Shown one piece after another: positions 1-6,548 of a DNA stretch of 19,297 nt. This stretch comes from Caldisericota bacterium. GTDB taxonomy: Bacteria; Caldisericota; Caldisericia; Cryosericales; Cryosericaceae. Under the pieces are notes generated by a model. That model had not been told where the DNA came from. It ran no database searches and saw only the letters and a list, made by a program, of their open reading frames with translations. Within the stretch, counting starts at the first letter, position 1, and every line of letters starts with the position of its first letter. The stretch spans positions 1-19,297 of the forward strand of contig JAPLGK010000138.1 of NCBI GenBank assembly GCA_026390195.1, read 5' to 3'. The translations under genes and the position numbers were made by a program.

Positions 1-61
1 CATGAGCGTACACAGAGTTTCCTGAGTAAGGTGCTCTTGGCTTGACTGTGTCAATATCATG

Positions 62-97
62 AGGAGGGGCGCCGAAAGGCGCCCCTCCTTTTCTTTT
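62..97 (+). terminator. Intrinsic terminator of a gene upstream of the window
   Basis: A perfect 12-bp GC-rich stem (62-73 with 78-89) closes on a GAAA tetraloop and runs into a T-rich tract (TTTTCTTTT). The T tract is on the plus strand, so it ends transcription arriving from the left. The gene it serves is outside the window; positions 1-61 contain no recognisable coding sequence. Confidence 0.9.
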
Positions 98-140
98 CAT
101 CGGACGCCTTTTGACTACACTTGAACATGAGGTCTATGGG
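94..140 (+). promoter_or_regulatory. Candidate promoter region for coaD
   Basis: Two weak sigma-70-like pairings are possible: TTTTCA (94-99), 16 bp, TACACT (116-121); or TTGACT (111-116), 18 bp, TATGGG (135-140). Since an intrinsic terminator lies just upstream, the coaD run needs its own promoter here. The first pairing is preferred because it would start transcription upstream of the likely coaD start codon at 145. Neither is convincing by itself. Confidence 0.25.
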
Positions 141-144
141 ATAT

Positions 145-645
145 ATGGATACAATCGTCTATCCGGGCACATTTGACCCGGTCACCAGAGGGCATGTCGA
201 CGTCATTGAGCGTGGAGCGCGTCTGTGCGACCGGCTCGTTGTCGGCGTGGCTGGCATAGCGTATAAGAGTCCAATGTGGTCGCTGGACGAGCGCGTCGAC
301 ATGGTCCGGAGCGCAACGCGGCATATTCCGAATGTCGTGGTGGAAGGTTTTGACGACCTGGTCGTCCATTTCATGAAGCGCGTAGGCACAAACATCATGC
401 TGCGGGGATTACGGCCCGTTTCGGACTTTGATCATGAAGTACAGCTCGCCTGGGCGAACAGGTATCTCGACCCGAATGTGGACGTCATCTATCTCATGAG
501 CTCACAGGAGCACTTTTTCGTTTCCTCTACCCTCATCAAACAGATGTTCGAAGGCGGCGGGGACGTTCGTGACTTGGTGCCTGCGAGTGTTGCAGACAGG
601 ATTGTGCTTGGCCTGTCTCGGGCCAGGGGAGGAACGCATGATTGA
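145..645 (+). CDS. coaD: Phosphopantetheine adenylyltransferase (CoaD)
   Basis: Catalyses the penultimate step of coenzyme A synthesis in the cytosol, transferring AMP from ATP to 4'-phosphopantetheine. The 166-residue product has the usual family length. It carries the nucleotidyltransferase signature YPGTFDPVTRGH at residues 6-17 (TRGH is the T/HxGH motif), RGLR at 88-91, and VSSTLIK at 126-132, which matches the ISSTxIR motif. The frame is open back to a TTG at 121 with in-frame ATGs at 127 and 136. I chose 145 because the family normally begins only a few residues before YPGTFDP, and a GAGG lies at 129-132. Its 3' end overlaps the next gene by 8 nt, so the two are probably translationally coupled. 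Confidence 0.95.
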   Translation: MDTIVYPGTFDPVTRGHVDVIERGARLCDRLVVGVAGIAYKSPMWSLDERVDMVRSATRHIPNVVVEGFDDLVVHFMKRVGTNIMLRGLRPVSDFDHEVQLAWANRYLDPNVDVIYLMSSQEHFFVSSTLIKQMFEGGGDVRDLVPASVADRIVLGLSRARGGTHD

Positions 646-1126
646 GAAGCTGACGCTGCAGGACATCATCGACCGCATCGATCAGGTGAGAGAGCGGAGC
701 TCTCGGTTGTTTGGCTATCGTATCGTCAGGGACGAGGAATTGGCAGATGCAATCGCACACCTCCGCACGGCTTTCCCGGAGCAGGTCCGCAATGCGTGTG
801 CCCTGCTGGAGCAGCGTGACGCCCTGATGGCTGATGCCAGGCGACAGTGCAGCCGGATGATAGAAGAGGGCCAGCGCTCCCACGACGACCTGGTGGCAGA
901 CAACGAAATCGTACGTTCCGCCGTCGCAGAACGAGACCGCATGATGGCCGAGGTTGCGGCCGCGCGAAAGACCGCTGAACAGCAAGCTGACGACTACTCC
1001 CTCAAGATGCTGGAGCAGCTGGAGCAGATCCTGACGAGGCTGACTGAGACCGTCAAGGCGTCCGAGATGCAGTTTCATGTGGAGGAGAACAACGATGAGA
1101 CTCGAACTCCAGAAGCTGAACATTGA
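638..1126 (+). CDS. Coiled-coil protein in the coaD-yceD interval (SepIVA/DivIVA-like position)
   Basis: A 162-residue, strongly charged protein. It has an N-terminal segment of about 60 residues (begins MIEKLTLQDIIDRIDQVRE) followed by a long heptad-rich, Glu/Arg/Ala-rich helix from about residue 65 to 150, as expected of a coiled coil. There is no signal peptide, membrane segment or catalytic motif. The start at 638 follows GGGGAGG (626-632). It overlaps coaD by 8 nt and yceD by 32 nt. In Actinobacteria a DivIVA-like coiled-coil gene (SepIVA) lies between coaD and the DUF177 gene, so position and architecture agree with a septum- or wall-associated scaffold. That role is inferred from synteny, not from a recognised motif. 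Confidence 0.7.
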   Translation: MIEKLTLQDIIDRIDQVRERSSRLFGYRIVRDEELADAIAHLRTAFPEQVRNACALLEQRDALMADARRQCSRMIEEGQRSHDDLVADNEIVRSAVAERDRMMAEVAAARKTAEQQADDYSLKMLEQLEQILTRLTETVKASEMQFHVEENNDETRTPEAEH

Positions 1127-1556
1127 GGAAGGGAGCAGCCAATCGTTTGCCTTCGAGGAAACCTCGGTCGGAGACCTCCCAGGAATTACGCTTCTTGAGC
1201 CAGTCACGGGACAGTTCGTCCTGAACAATCTCGGCATCGGCTATCAGTTTTCCGGGTCGTTCAGCGCGAGCGTGAGCCAGCCCTGCGTGAGGTGTCTGGA
1301 CCCGGTCATGGAGGATGTCGAGTTCGACGTCAACGAGACGTATCTTCTCAACGGGGAAGAGGATTCTGATCAGGAAGACGTGTTCGCGCTTGAGTCGGAC
1401 ATCCTCGACGTTTCCGACGTGGTGCGCCAGAACCTGCTTATCGAAGTCACTGAGTTTCCACTCTGCAAAGAAGATTGCAAGGGGCTATGCCCCGAATGTG
1501 GGGCGAACCTTAACTCGACAGTGTGTCCGCATCAGAAATCGCTGGAGGAGAAGTAA
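1095..1556 (+). CDS. yceD: DUF177/YceD family protein
   Basis: A 153-residue protein of the YceD (DUF177) family, linked in other bacteria to 23S rRNA processing and ribosomal protein L32 supply. It shows the family's cysteine pattern: CVRC at 64-67, then a C-terminal cluster with C124, C128, C132, C135 and C144 (CKEDCKGLCPEC), probably a metal-binding knuckle. The middle is very acidic (about residues 85-100). An in-frame ATG exists at 1077, but GGAGGAG at 1081-1087 lies ahead of 1095, so I start there. That leaves a 32-nt overlap with the coiled-coil gene. The frequent partner rpmF (L32) is absent; asnS follows after 2 nt. Confidence 0.85.
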   Translation: MRLELQKLNIEEGSSQSFAFEETSVGDLPGITLLEPVTGQFVLNNLGIGYQFSGSFSASVSQPCVRCLDPVMEDVEFDVNETYLLNGEEDSDQEDVFALESDILDVSDVVRQNLLIEVTEFPLCKEDCKGLCPECGANLNSTVCPHQKSLEEK

Positions 1557-1558
1557 CT

Positions 1559-2842
1559 ATGTACATCGACAAGGCAGCAGACCACGTCGGGCAGATCCAG
1601 ACCATTAATGGCTGGGTCTACAACAGCCGCAGCAGTGGAAAGGTAGCATTCGTCCTCGTCCGGGACGGCAGCGGCATCATGCAGTGTGTGGTCGCTAAGA
1701 GTGACATCGACGAGTCGACATTCGAGGCGGTGCGCCACCTCACCCAGGAGAGCAGCATCAGCATCACTGGTGCGATCCATGCCGAAGAGCGGGCGCCCGG
1801 CGGTCACGAATTGCATGTTCAGAAGATCGAGGTCCATCAGGCAGCTGTGGACTACCCGATTTCGCCCAAGGAGCACGGCGTCGACTTCCTGATGAGCAAT
1901 CGGCACCTATGGCTCCGCTCGAAACGCCAGTGGGCGATCATGCGCATACGTGCTACGATCGTCAAGAGCATCCGTGACTACCTCGATGACAACGGCTTCC
2001 TGCTCATGGACGCCCCCATTTTGTCCGCCAATGTTTGTGAAGGATCCTCGACCCTCTTCTCGACTGACTACTTCGGCGTACCCGCCTACCTGTCGCAGAG
2101 CGGCCAGCTCTACAACGAAGCGACGGCCATGGCCTTTGGGAGAGTCTACTGCTTTGGTCCTACGTTTCGCGCCGAGAAGTCCAAGACGCGCCGGCACCTG
2201 ACCGAATTCTGGATGGTCGAGCCCGAGATGGCGTACTGCAATTGGTCACAGAACTGCGATGTCCAGGAGGAATTTGTCACGCACATTGTGCACCAGGTCC
2301 TGGAGAAGCGAAAAGAGGAGCTTGCCATCATCGAGCGGGATACTTCTCCGCTTGAAAAGGTGGTGGCGCCGTTTCCACGCGTCTCCTATGATGAGGCAGT
2401 GAAGCTTCTCCAGAAAGCCGGTTCGCTGATACAGTGGGGCGACGATTTCGGTGGAGACGAGGAGACGCTCATCTCGAACCAGTTCGAACGGCCGGTCTTT
2501 GTGCACAGCTACCCAAAATCGTTCAAAGCGTTCTACATGAAGACAAATCCTGCCAATCCGCAGACGGTGCTGTGTGCTGATCTGCTGGCTCCGGAGGGAT
2601 ATGGCGAGATCATCGGAGGCGGGCAGCGCGAAGACGACTACAAGTTGCTTCTCGATCGCGTTCATACCGAGGGGCTTGCCGAAGCAGACTACCAGTGGTA
2701 CTTGGACCTCCGCAAGTACGGATCGGTCCCGCACAGCGGGTTTGGTCTTGGCGTCGAGCGGACAGTAGCGTGGATCTGCAAGCTTCCGCACGTACGGGAA
2801 ACGGTCCCGTTCCCTCGCTTGCTCGAGAAAATCTATCCATAG
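1559..2842 (+). CDS. asnS: Asparaginyl-tRNA synthetase
   Basis: Charges tRNA-Asn with asparagine. It is a class IIb enzyme of 427 residues, normal for the family. The N-terminal OB-fold anticodon-binding domain covers about residues 15-105 (GWVYNSRSSGKVAFVLVRDG). The catalytic domain has class II motif 2 (FRAEKSKTRRHLTEFWMVEPE) and motif 3 near the C-terminus (GFGLGVERTVAWICKL), ending with the VPFPR...KIYP tail typical of AsnRS rather than AspRS. GGAGGAG at 1544-1550 sets the start at 1559; the frame is open further upstream but that stretch lies inside yceD. A genome with AsnRS can make Asn-tRNA directly, although this does not rule out a GatCAB route elsewhere. Confidence 0.95.
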   Translation: MYIDKAADHVGQIQTINGWVYNSRSSGKVAFVLVRDGSGIMQCVVAKSDIDESTFEAVRHLTQESSISITGAIHAEERAPGGHELHVQKIEVHQAAVDYPISPKEHGVDFLMSNRHLWLRSKRQWAIMRIRATIVKSIRDYLDDNGFLLMDAPILSANVCEGSSTLFSTDYFGVPAYLSQSGQLYNEATAMAFGRVYCFGPTFRAEKSKTRRHLTEFWMVEPEMAYCNWSQNCDVQEEFVTHIVHQVLEKRKEELAIIERDTSPLEKVVAPFPRVSYDEAVKLLQKAGSLIQWGDDFGGDEETLISNQFERPVFVHSYPKSFKAFYMKTNPANPQTVLCADLLAPEGYGEIIGGGQREDDYKLLLDRVHTEGLAEADYQWYLDLRKYGSVPHSGFGLGVERTVAWICKLPHVRETVPFPRLLEKIYP

Positions 2843-2852
2843 AGCGGGAGCA

Positions 2853-3878
2853 ATGGCAGCAGCCAAGGGATACGCGTCAGGCTTAAACGAAGTCTCAGTG
2901 ACTGAGGGTCTCACAAGTCTCAGGGGTAAGAAGCCGGCGTCGCTCTATGTCTTCGCGCCTGGAGACGACTATTTCGTTCCACAGGTGAAAGAGGGAGCGC
3001 GCTCCCTGGTAGCGGAAGCTTTCCGGGCCTTTGATTATGGCGAGTTTGAGGGCAGCGACGACAACGTGGACGGTATCCGCGAATTCCTCGGCAGCGAGAG
3101 CTTCGGGTCCGGGCGCAAGGTTCTCGTCATCAACGGGCTCGAAGACAAAGGAGCCAAACGTCTGGGTACCATGAGCCCACTGTTTCTATCTGGCAGCAAC
3201 ACCACTGTCATATTTGCGGACCCCGCCAAAGTCCCTTCAGAGCTGCTGAGAAAGGCGTATGTGGTTACCAGCTACGCGGTGCCCCCGACTGCGGTGCGCT
3301 CCTGGATCAAGAAGAGGTTCGAGGGGCGTGCAATAGAGGACCAGGCGGTCCACGAGCTTATGGGGCGGACGGCAAGCAGCTTCTTTCTTATGCGAAGCGA
3401 AATCGACAAACTCCTTGCGTATACCGGCGCAGCCGTCACTGTCACTGATGTCCGTGAGGTCGTGCCTCGGTGCCACATTGCGGCGGCTGCTGATCTCGTC
3501 GAGGCTATCTCTCTCAGGAAGTACGACCGTGCAGCGACAGCGCTCTATGACCTGTCAGCTTCCGGGGCGGCGGACACAACCATTCTCTATGATGTGGAAC
3601 TCGGGTTTGTGCGGTTGTTGAATGCAAAGCTTGTTTCGAAGTCGAACCGGCCCAAGGCCGACCTCAGGGCCTGGTGCCTGCGCACCCAGCATCAATACCT
3701 CGATGACTATACGCTAAGTGCTCTCTTGACAGCGGCAAGTCATATTAAGCTGCGTGAACTTGAAGCTATGCTGGAGCGCCTTGAGGAAATTGAGTATGAA
3801 ACGAAAAAAGGGCTCACCAGCAGTGCGCTGGCAGCCCTTGAGCGATTGCTTTCAGAAGTGGCTCTTACGACGCAGTAG
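2853..3878 (+). CDS. holA: DNA polymerase III delta subunit
   Basis: Clamp-loader subunit that opens the beta sliding clamp. At 341 residues it has family length. It shows the HolA pattern: an early strand with YVFAPGDDYFVPQV (about residues 32-45), a Walker-like fold without a functional P-loop, VLVINGLEDKGAKRLG in the middle, and the C-terminal helical collar ending ETKKGLTSSALAALERLL. A GGGAG at 2846-2850 precedes the ATG, 10 nt after asnS. The last 14 nt overlap the convergent rpsT gene, and the region coding for residues 318-329 doubles as the rpsT terminator on the other strand. Confidence 0.88.
   Translation: MAAAKGYASGLNEVSVTEGLTSLRGKKPASLYVFAPGDDYFVPQVKEGARSLVAEAFRAFDYGEFEGSDDNVDGIREFLGSESFGSGRKVLVINGLEDKGAKRLGTMSPLFLSGSNTTVIFADPAKVPSELLRKAYVVTSYAVPPTAVRSWIKKRFEGRAIEDQAVHELMGRTASSFFLMRSEIDKLLAYTGAAVTVTDVREVVPRCHIAAAADLVEAISLRKYDRAATALYDLSASGAADTTILYDVELGFVRLLNAKLVSKSNRPKADLRAWCLRTQHQYLDDYTLSALLTAASHIKLRELEAMLERLEEIEYETKKGLTSSALAALERLLSEVALTTQ
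3804..3839 (-). terminator. Intrinsic terminator of rpsT, embedded in holA
   Basis: Read on the minus strand, AAGGGCT (3839-3833) pairs with AGCCCTT (3814-3808). Inside it CCAGC pairs with GCTGG across a 5-nt loop, with a small internal bulge. The stem is followed at once by a run of T (complement of 3804-3809). It begins about 25 nt after the rpsT stop. All of it lies within the holA reading frame. Confidence 0.85.
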
Positions 3879-4134
3879 CCTTGGTCGCAACCTTGGCGGC
3901 ATTCGCCTTCTTCATCAGGCGAGACTTCTTACGGGCAGCCGTGTTCCTGTGGACAATGCCCTTCTGAGCGAGTTTGTCGAGTTGTTTCACGGCATCGACG
4001 ACTTTCTCGGGGGCGTAATCGGACTTGCGAGCCATATCCAGGGCAAGTTTTGTCTTAGCTGCATGCTCGGTGTTGTATGCCGTCCGTGTCTTGGTCTTGC
4101 GGGTGTCCTTAACAGAAGCTCTCTTGATTGGCAT
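3865..4134 (-). CDS. rpsT: 30S ribosomal protein S20
   Basis: An 89-residue, very basic, Ala/Lys/Arg-rich helical protein that binds 16S rRNA during early 30S assembly. It has the S20 hallmarks: an N-terminal MPIKRASVKDTRKTKTRT, a central KVVDAVKQLDKLAQKGIVHRNTAARKKSRLMKK stretch typical of the family, and an Ala/Lys tail. The start is set by AAGGAG (complement of 4141-4146), 6-7 nt before the ATG; the frame is open further upstream but without support. It is transcribed alone, against the surrounding genes, from a good promoter at 4172-4199. It ends at a terminator inside holA and overlaps holA by 14 nt tail to tail. Confidence 0.96.
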   Translation of the reverse strand: MPIKRASVKDTRKTKTRTAYNTEHAAKTKLALDMARKSDYAPEKVVDAVKQLDKLAQKGIVHRNTAARKKSRLMKKANAAKVATKATAS

Positions 4135-4171
4135 AAAATTCTCCTTTGTCTCTTCGGAACTTATCGTGTTT

Positions 4172-4199
4172 ACTGTACCCGTCTTTCCCGTGATGTCAA
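4172..4199 (-). promoter_or_regulatory. rpsT promoter
   Basis: On the minus strand a consensus TTGACA (-35, complement of 4194-4199) is followed after 16 bp by TACAGT (-10, complement of 4172-4177). Transcription would begin about 30 nt before the rpsT start codon. A strong promoter is expected for a ribosomal protein gene. Confidence 0.75.
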
Positions 4200-4250
4200 T
4201 GATTGTTCGCTTTGGCGGCCAGGGGATGCGAGCTCTCCACACGAGCCAGC

Positions 4251-4279
4251 TTGACCGTCGAGCCGGTTCGATGTAGACT
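4251..4279 (+). promoter_or_regulatory. Promoter of the small membrane protein gene
   Basis: TTGACC (4251-4256), 17 bp, TAGACT (4274-4279), on the plus strand. The predicted transcript would start about 40 nt before the GTG at 4326. It is divergent from the rpsT promoter, with about 50 bp between the two -35 boxes. Confidence 0.65.
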
Positions 4280-4325
4280 ATGAATGAAAAATCCACGACA
4301 GTCAAGCTCGGGTCAGGAGGAGCGC

Positions 4326-4871
4326 GTGAAGACAACCAAATACATTACGAGAGCCGCCATTGTCCTTGCACTGACTATTGCTCTCCAATTCGCAATGCGG
4401 GAGCTCGTTCCATCTGCCCCTCCGTTCAATGTTGTCAACCTCTTCCTCGTGGGCAGTATCGTAAATCTCGGCCTGCTCCTTGCGACAGAGACGACGGGAC
4501 TATGGGCCGGCGTTATTATCGCGATTGCGGCGCCCGTCACTGCGTGGTTCCAGCAGCATCTTGTTTCACCCGCGATGATACCGGCAGTCATGGCGGGAAA
4601 CCTCCTGCTTGTCGTGCTGTTCTGGCTGGTGACGCGGGGAAGCAGGTCAGCTAGTTCCTGGTTGCGCTGGATCGGTCTTGGCATGGGCGCGGCCGCGAAA
4701 ATGGCGTTTCTGTATTTTGCCATAGGCGCCATTGTCGGGACGCTGACGAAATTGCCTGTGGCTGCAACTGCGTTCATCCGGTTTTCGTTCAGCTGGCCGC
4801 AGTTCGTAACAGCTGTAATAGGTGGAGTCCTGTCCTCGCTGATTGCGCGTCGTATCAAACCGATTTCCTGA
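4326..4871 (+). CDS. Small integral membrane protein, resembles an ECF transporter S component
   Basis: A 181-residue hydrophobic protein with five to six predicted membrane helices (about residues 9-24, 36-54, 58-76, 84-103, 114-138 and 157-174) and short polar loops. The opening pattern (TRAAIVLALTIALQF), the size and the helix count resemble substrate-binding S components of ECF vitamin transporters. No substrate-specific motif is recognised and no ECF ATPase or T component is nearby, so the substrate is unknown. AGGAGG at 4315-4320, 5 nt before the GTG, sets the start; an in-frame ATG at 4284 has no ribosome site. It has its own promoter and is probably a single-gene unit. No convincing terminator is visible after it. 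Confidence 0.55.
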   Translation: MKTTKYITRAAIVLALTIALQFAMRELVPSAPPFNVVNLFLVGSIVNLGLLLATETTGLWAGVIIAIAAPVTAWFQQHLVSPAMIPAVMAGNLLLVVLFWLVTRGSRSASSWLRWIGLGMGAAAKMAFLYFAIGAIVGTLTKLPVAATAFIRFSFSWPQFVTAVIGGVLSSLIARRIKPIS

Positions 4872-4953
4872 ACTGCTGCTCCGGGTTTGCCACAACTCCT
4901 GCCGAATTTGCGGAATGGTTGAATCCGTGGTCAGCACGGCGGGGAGTACTGTC

Positions 4954-4981
4954 TTGACTTCATGATATCCTGTTATACAAT
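4954..4981 (+). promoter_or_regulatory. Promoter of the focA-mobA-hydrogenase operon
   Basis: TTGACT (4954-4959), 16 bp, TACAAT (4976-4981). The predicted start near 4988 gives a leader of about 100 nt before the TTG of the channel gene. Downstream gene spacing and stop/start overlaps suggest this promoter serves at least the channel, mobA and the hydrogenase subunits. Confidence 0.65.
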
Positions 4982-4987
4982 TCACAT
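4970..4987 (+). promoter_or_regulatory. Rex-like operator overlapping the -10 box
   Basis: The 18-mer CTGTTAT-ACAA-TTCACAT fits the Rex operator layout TTGTKAA-N4-TTMACAA at 11 of the 14 half-site positions. Mismatches are at the outer base of each half and at the last base of the left half. It covers the -10 hexamer (4976-4981), where bound repressor would block polymerase. A rex gene lies at the end of the same gene island. Rex operators upstream of hydrogenase genes are known in other anaerobes; the assignment here rests on sequence resemblance. Confidence 0.5.
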
Positions 4988-5073
4988 GATACCATGAAAT
5001 CAGTGACGGAATTCGAGCATCCGTATCTGTTTTGATGGAAATGTCGGTCAATGCATTATGTGTGTGGGGGGAA

Positions 5074-5081
5074 AAAGGAGG
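5074..5081 (+). promoter_or_regulatory. Shine-Dalgarno that fixes the channel gene start at TTG 5089
   Basis: AAAGGAGG ends 7 nt before the TTG at 5089. In-frame ATGs at 5035 and 5041 have no comparable site, and starting at 5089 gives the standard N-terminus of the family. Confidence 0.75.
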
Positions 5082-5088
5082 CACTGCG

Positions 5089-5925
5089 TTGGAGTGTCTT
5101 TCACCTGCGAAAATCGCTGAACTGACGACGGCCAGCGGAGAGAGGAAGGTCGGACTTAGCTTCGGACGATTGGCCGTGCTCAGTGTTCTAGCTGGGGCAT
5201 ATATCGCATTCGGTGCTGAGGCCTATCTCCTTGTGCTCTCAGATACGGCGACATTCCTGGGCTTCGGGTTGTCCAGGATCCTGGGGGGCCTGGTCTTCAG
5301 TGTCGGCCTCATCCTCGTCGTGCTCGCTGGAGCCGAGCTGTTTACGGGCAACAGCCTTATTGCTCTGTCCGCCTGCTGTCACAGATCTTCCTGGCGAGGA
5401 GTCCTGCGCAATTGGGTGCTGGTGTACTTCTTCAACATGGCTGGGTCGGTTCTTGTGGCACTGCTTATCTTCGGCGCACGGCAATACATGCTGGGAGACG
5501 GTTCCATCGGCATCGCAGCGCTGCGACTGGCCGCAACGAAAGTCAGCTTGCCGTTCTGGACGGCGTTCTTCAGGGGGATTCTCTGCAACTGGCTCGTATG
5601 CCTCGCCGTGTGGATGGCCACAGGCGCTATGGACACAGCGGGCAAAGTACTTGCAGTTATCCCACCGGTGACGGTATTCGTTGCCTCCGGATTCGAACAC
5701 AGTGTTGCCAACATGTTTTTTGTCCCGCTGGGCCTGTTCTTGAAGAGCGTTCCATCTGTTGTGGCTGCTGCAGGAAGTGTACCCGGATTCCAGCAGCTCA
5801 CCTGGGTACATGGATTTCTGCTTGGCAATCTTCTCCCCGTGACACTGGGGAACCTTGTAGGTGGAGTGCTGTTTGTTGCCGTGCCCTATTGGTCGGCGTA
5901 CGCACGGTCGACGGAGAATCCTTGA
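5089..5925 (+). CDS. Formate/nitrite transporter (FocA/NirC) family channel
   Basis: A pentameric inner-membrane channel for small monovalent anions (formate, nitrite, hydrosulfide). The 278-residue protein has the standard length and six helices. It starts with the typical cytosolic helix LSPAKIAELTTASGERK, followed by LAGAYIAFGA (34-43), the GAELFTGNSL signature (81-90), FRGILCNWLVCLAVW (161-175), the central pore histidine H204 in FEHSVANMF, and the final NLLPVTLGNLVGG (247-259). The start is TTG with a strong ribosome site. Its stop overlaps the mobA start by 4 nt. The link to a formate-evolving or hydrogenase operon favours formate as substrate, but nitrite or hydrosulfide cannot be excluded. 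Transcription appears to begin at a promoter covered by a Rex-like site. Confidence 0.9.
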   Translation: MECLSPAKIAELTTASGERKVGLSFGRLAVLSVLAGAYIAFGAEAYLLVLSDTATFLGFGLSRILGGLVFSVGLILVVLAGAELFTGNSLIALSACCHRSSWRGVLRNWVLVYFFNMAGSVLVALLIFGARQYMLGDGSIGIAALRLAATKVSLPFWTAFFRGILCNWLVCLAVWMATGAMDTAGKVLAVIPPVTVFVASGFEHSVANMFFVPLGLFLKSVPSVVAAAGSVPGFQQLTWVHGFLLGNLLPVTLGNLVGGVLFVAVPYWSAYARSTENP

Positions 5926-6548
5926 ATCTTATTGTCCTTGCAGGCGGTCGAAGCGAGCGTATGGGTCGCTCCAAGTGCTGTATGGAGCTTTCGGGAAGGC
6001 CGCTGTTCGAGTATCCGTTATTGGTGCTCAGCAGACTGTATTCGCAATGCATCGTCGTGGGAAATGAAGGATTCATCGACTCTTGCAGTGTTCCCTGCAC
6101 TCTGGTGCAGGATCGTATTGCCGGCGCTGGGCCACTCGGCGGCATCTACACAGGACTGGCCGCATCCGGCTCCTGGTTGAACTTCGTCATTGCTGCCGAC
6201 ATGCCATATGCATCTCCACAGCTTGTAGGGGCCATGGAGGAGTATGCGCTGCAGAACAAGCTCGATATCGTCTACCCAAACATCGACGGTCTGCTGGAAC
6301 CGCTCTTCGCCATCTACTCGCAGCGAGTGGTCAGCGTCGCTCGTGCCCTTCTGGATGCCGGGCGCCGTTCTGTCCGGGAGCTGTTCGCAAGCATGTGGTT
6401 GAGAGTTGGCACTATCGACAGACAGTTCGCCATGCGGTATGATATAAAACTGACGTCTTTCTTCAATGTGAACACACCCGACGACCTCATCATGGCGAGA
6501 CTGATGATGCACGCGAGGGAGAAGTCTCTACAGGAGGAACGTGCATGA
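5922..6548 (+). CDS. mobA: Molybdenum cofactor guanylyltransferase (MobA-like)
   Basis: Adds GMP to molybdopterin to form the guanine dinucleotide cofactor used by formate dehydrogenases and related enzymes. The 208-residue protein shows the nucleotidyltransferase P-loop-like motif LAGGRSERMGRSK (6-18), the metal-binding ADMP (92-95, D93) and the diagnostic FNVNTPDDL (181-189). The start is TTG at 5922 inside the upstream stop (TTGA), with GGAG at 5913-5916. The frame stays open for about 500 nt upstream, but that part reads through the channel gene. Its own stop overlaps the next ATG (ATGA at 6545), so mobA is translationally coupled on both sides. A Mo-enzyme formate dehydrogenase elsewhere in the genome is the likely client. 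Confidence 0.9.
   Translation: MNLIVLAGGRSERMGRSKCCMELSGRPLFEYPLLVLSRLYSQCIVVGNEGFIDSCSVPCTLVQDRIAGAGPLGGIYTGLAASGSWLNFVIAADMPYASPQLVGAMEEYALQNKLDIVYPNIDGLLEPLFAIYSQRVVSVARALLDAGRRSVRELFASMWLRVGTIDRQFAMRYDIKLTSFFNVNTPDDLIMARLMMHAREKSLQEERA

Noticed and set aside
42..54. A short inverted repeat TTGACTGTGTCAA as a promoter or operator
   Set aside because: The half-sites are only 5 bp, no -10 lies at proper spacing, and the upstream terminator at 62-97 would block its transcript.
4961..4991. A direct repeat of CATGATA 24 bp apart around the channel promoter as a second operator
   Set aside because: Seven-base matches at this distance in an AT-richer patch can arise by chance, and no known regulator fits. 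The Rex-like palindrome between them explains the position better.
4994..5035. A 13-codon upstream reading frame in the channel-gene leader
   Set aside because: It has no ribosome site and no recognisable leader-peptide feature such as a run of regulatory codons or an attenuator hairpin.
5412..5921. A 170-codon upstream extension of mobA
   Set aside because: It reads an alternate frame of the channel gene. The MobA fold starts exactly at the TTG at 5922, which has a ribosome site and a 4-nt coupling overlap.
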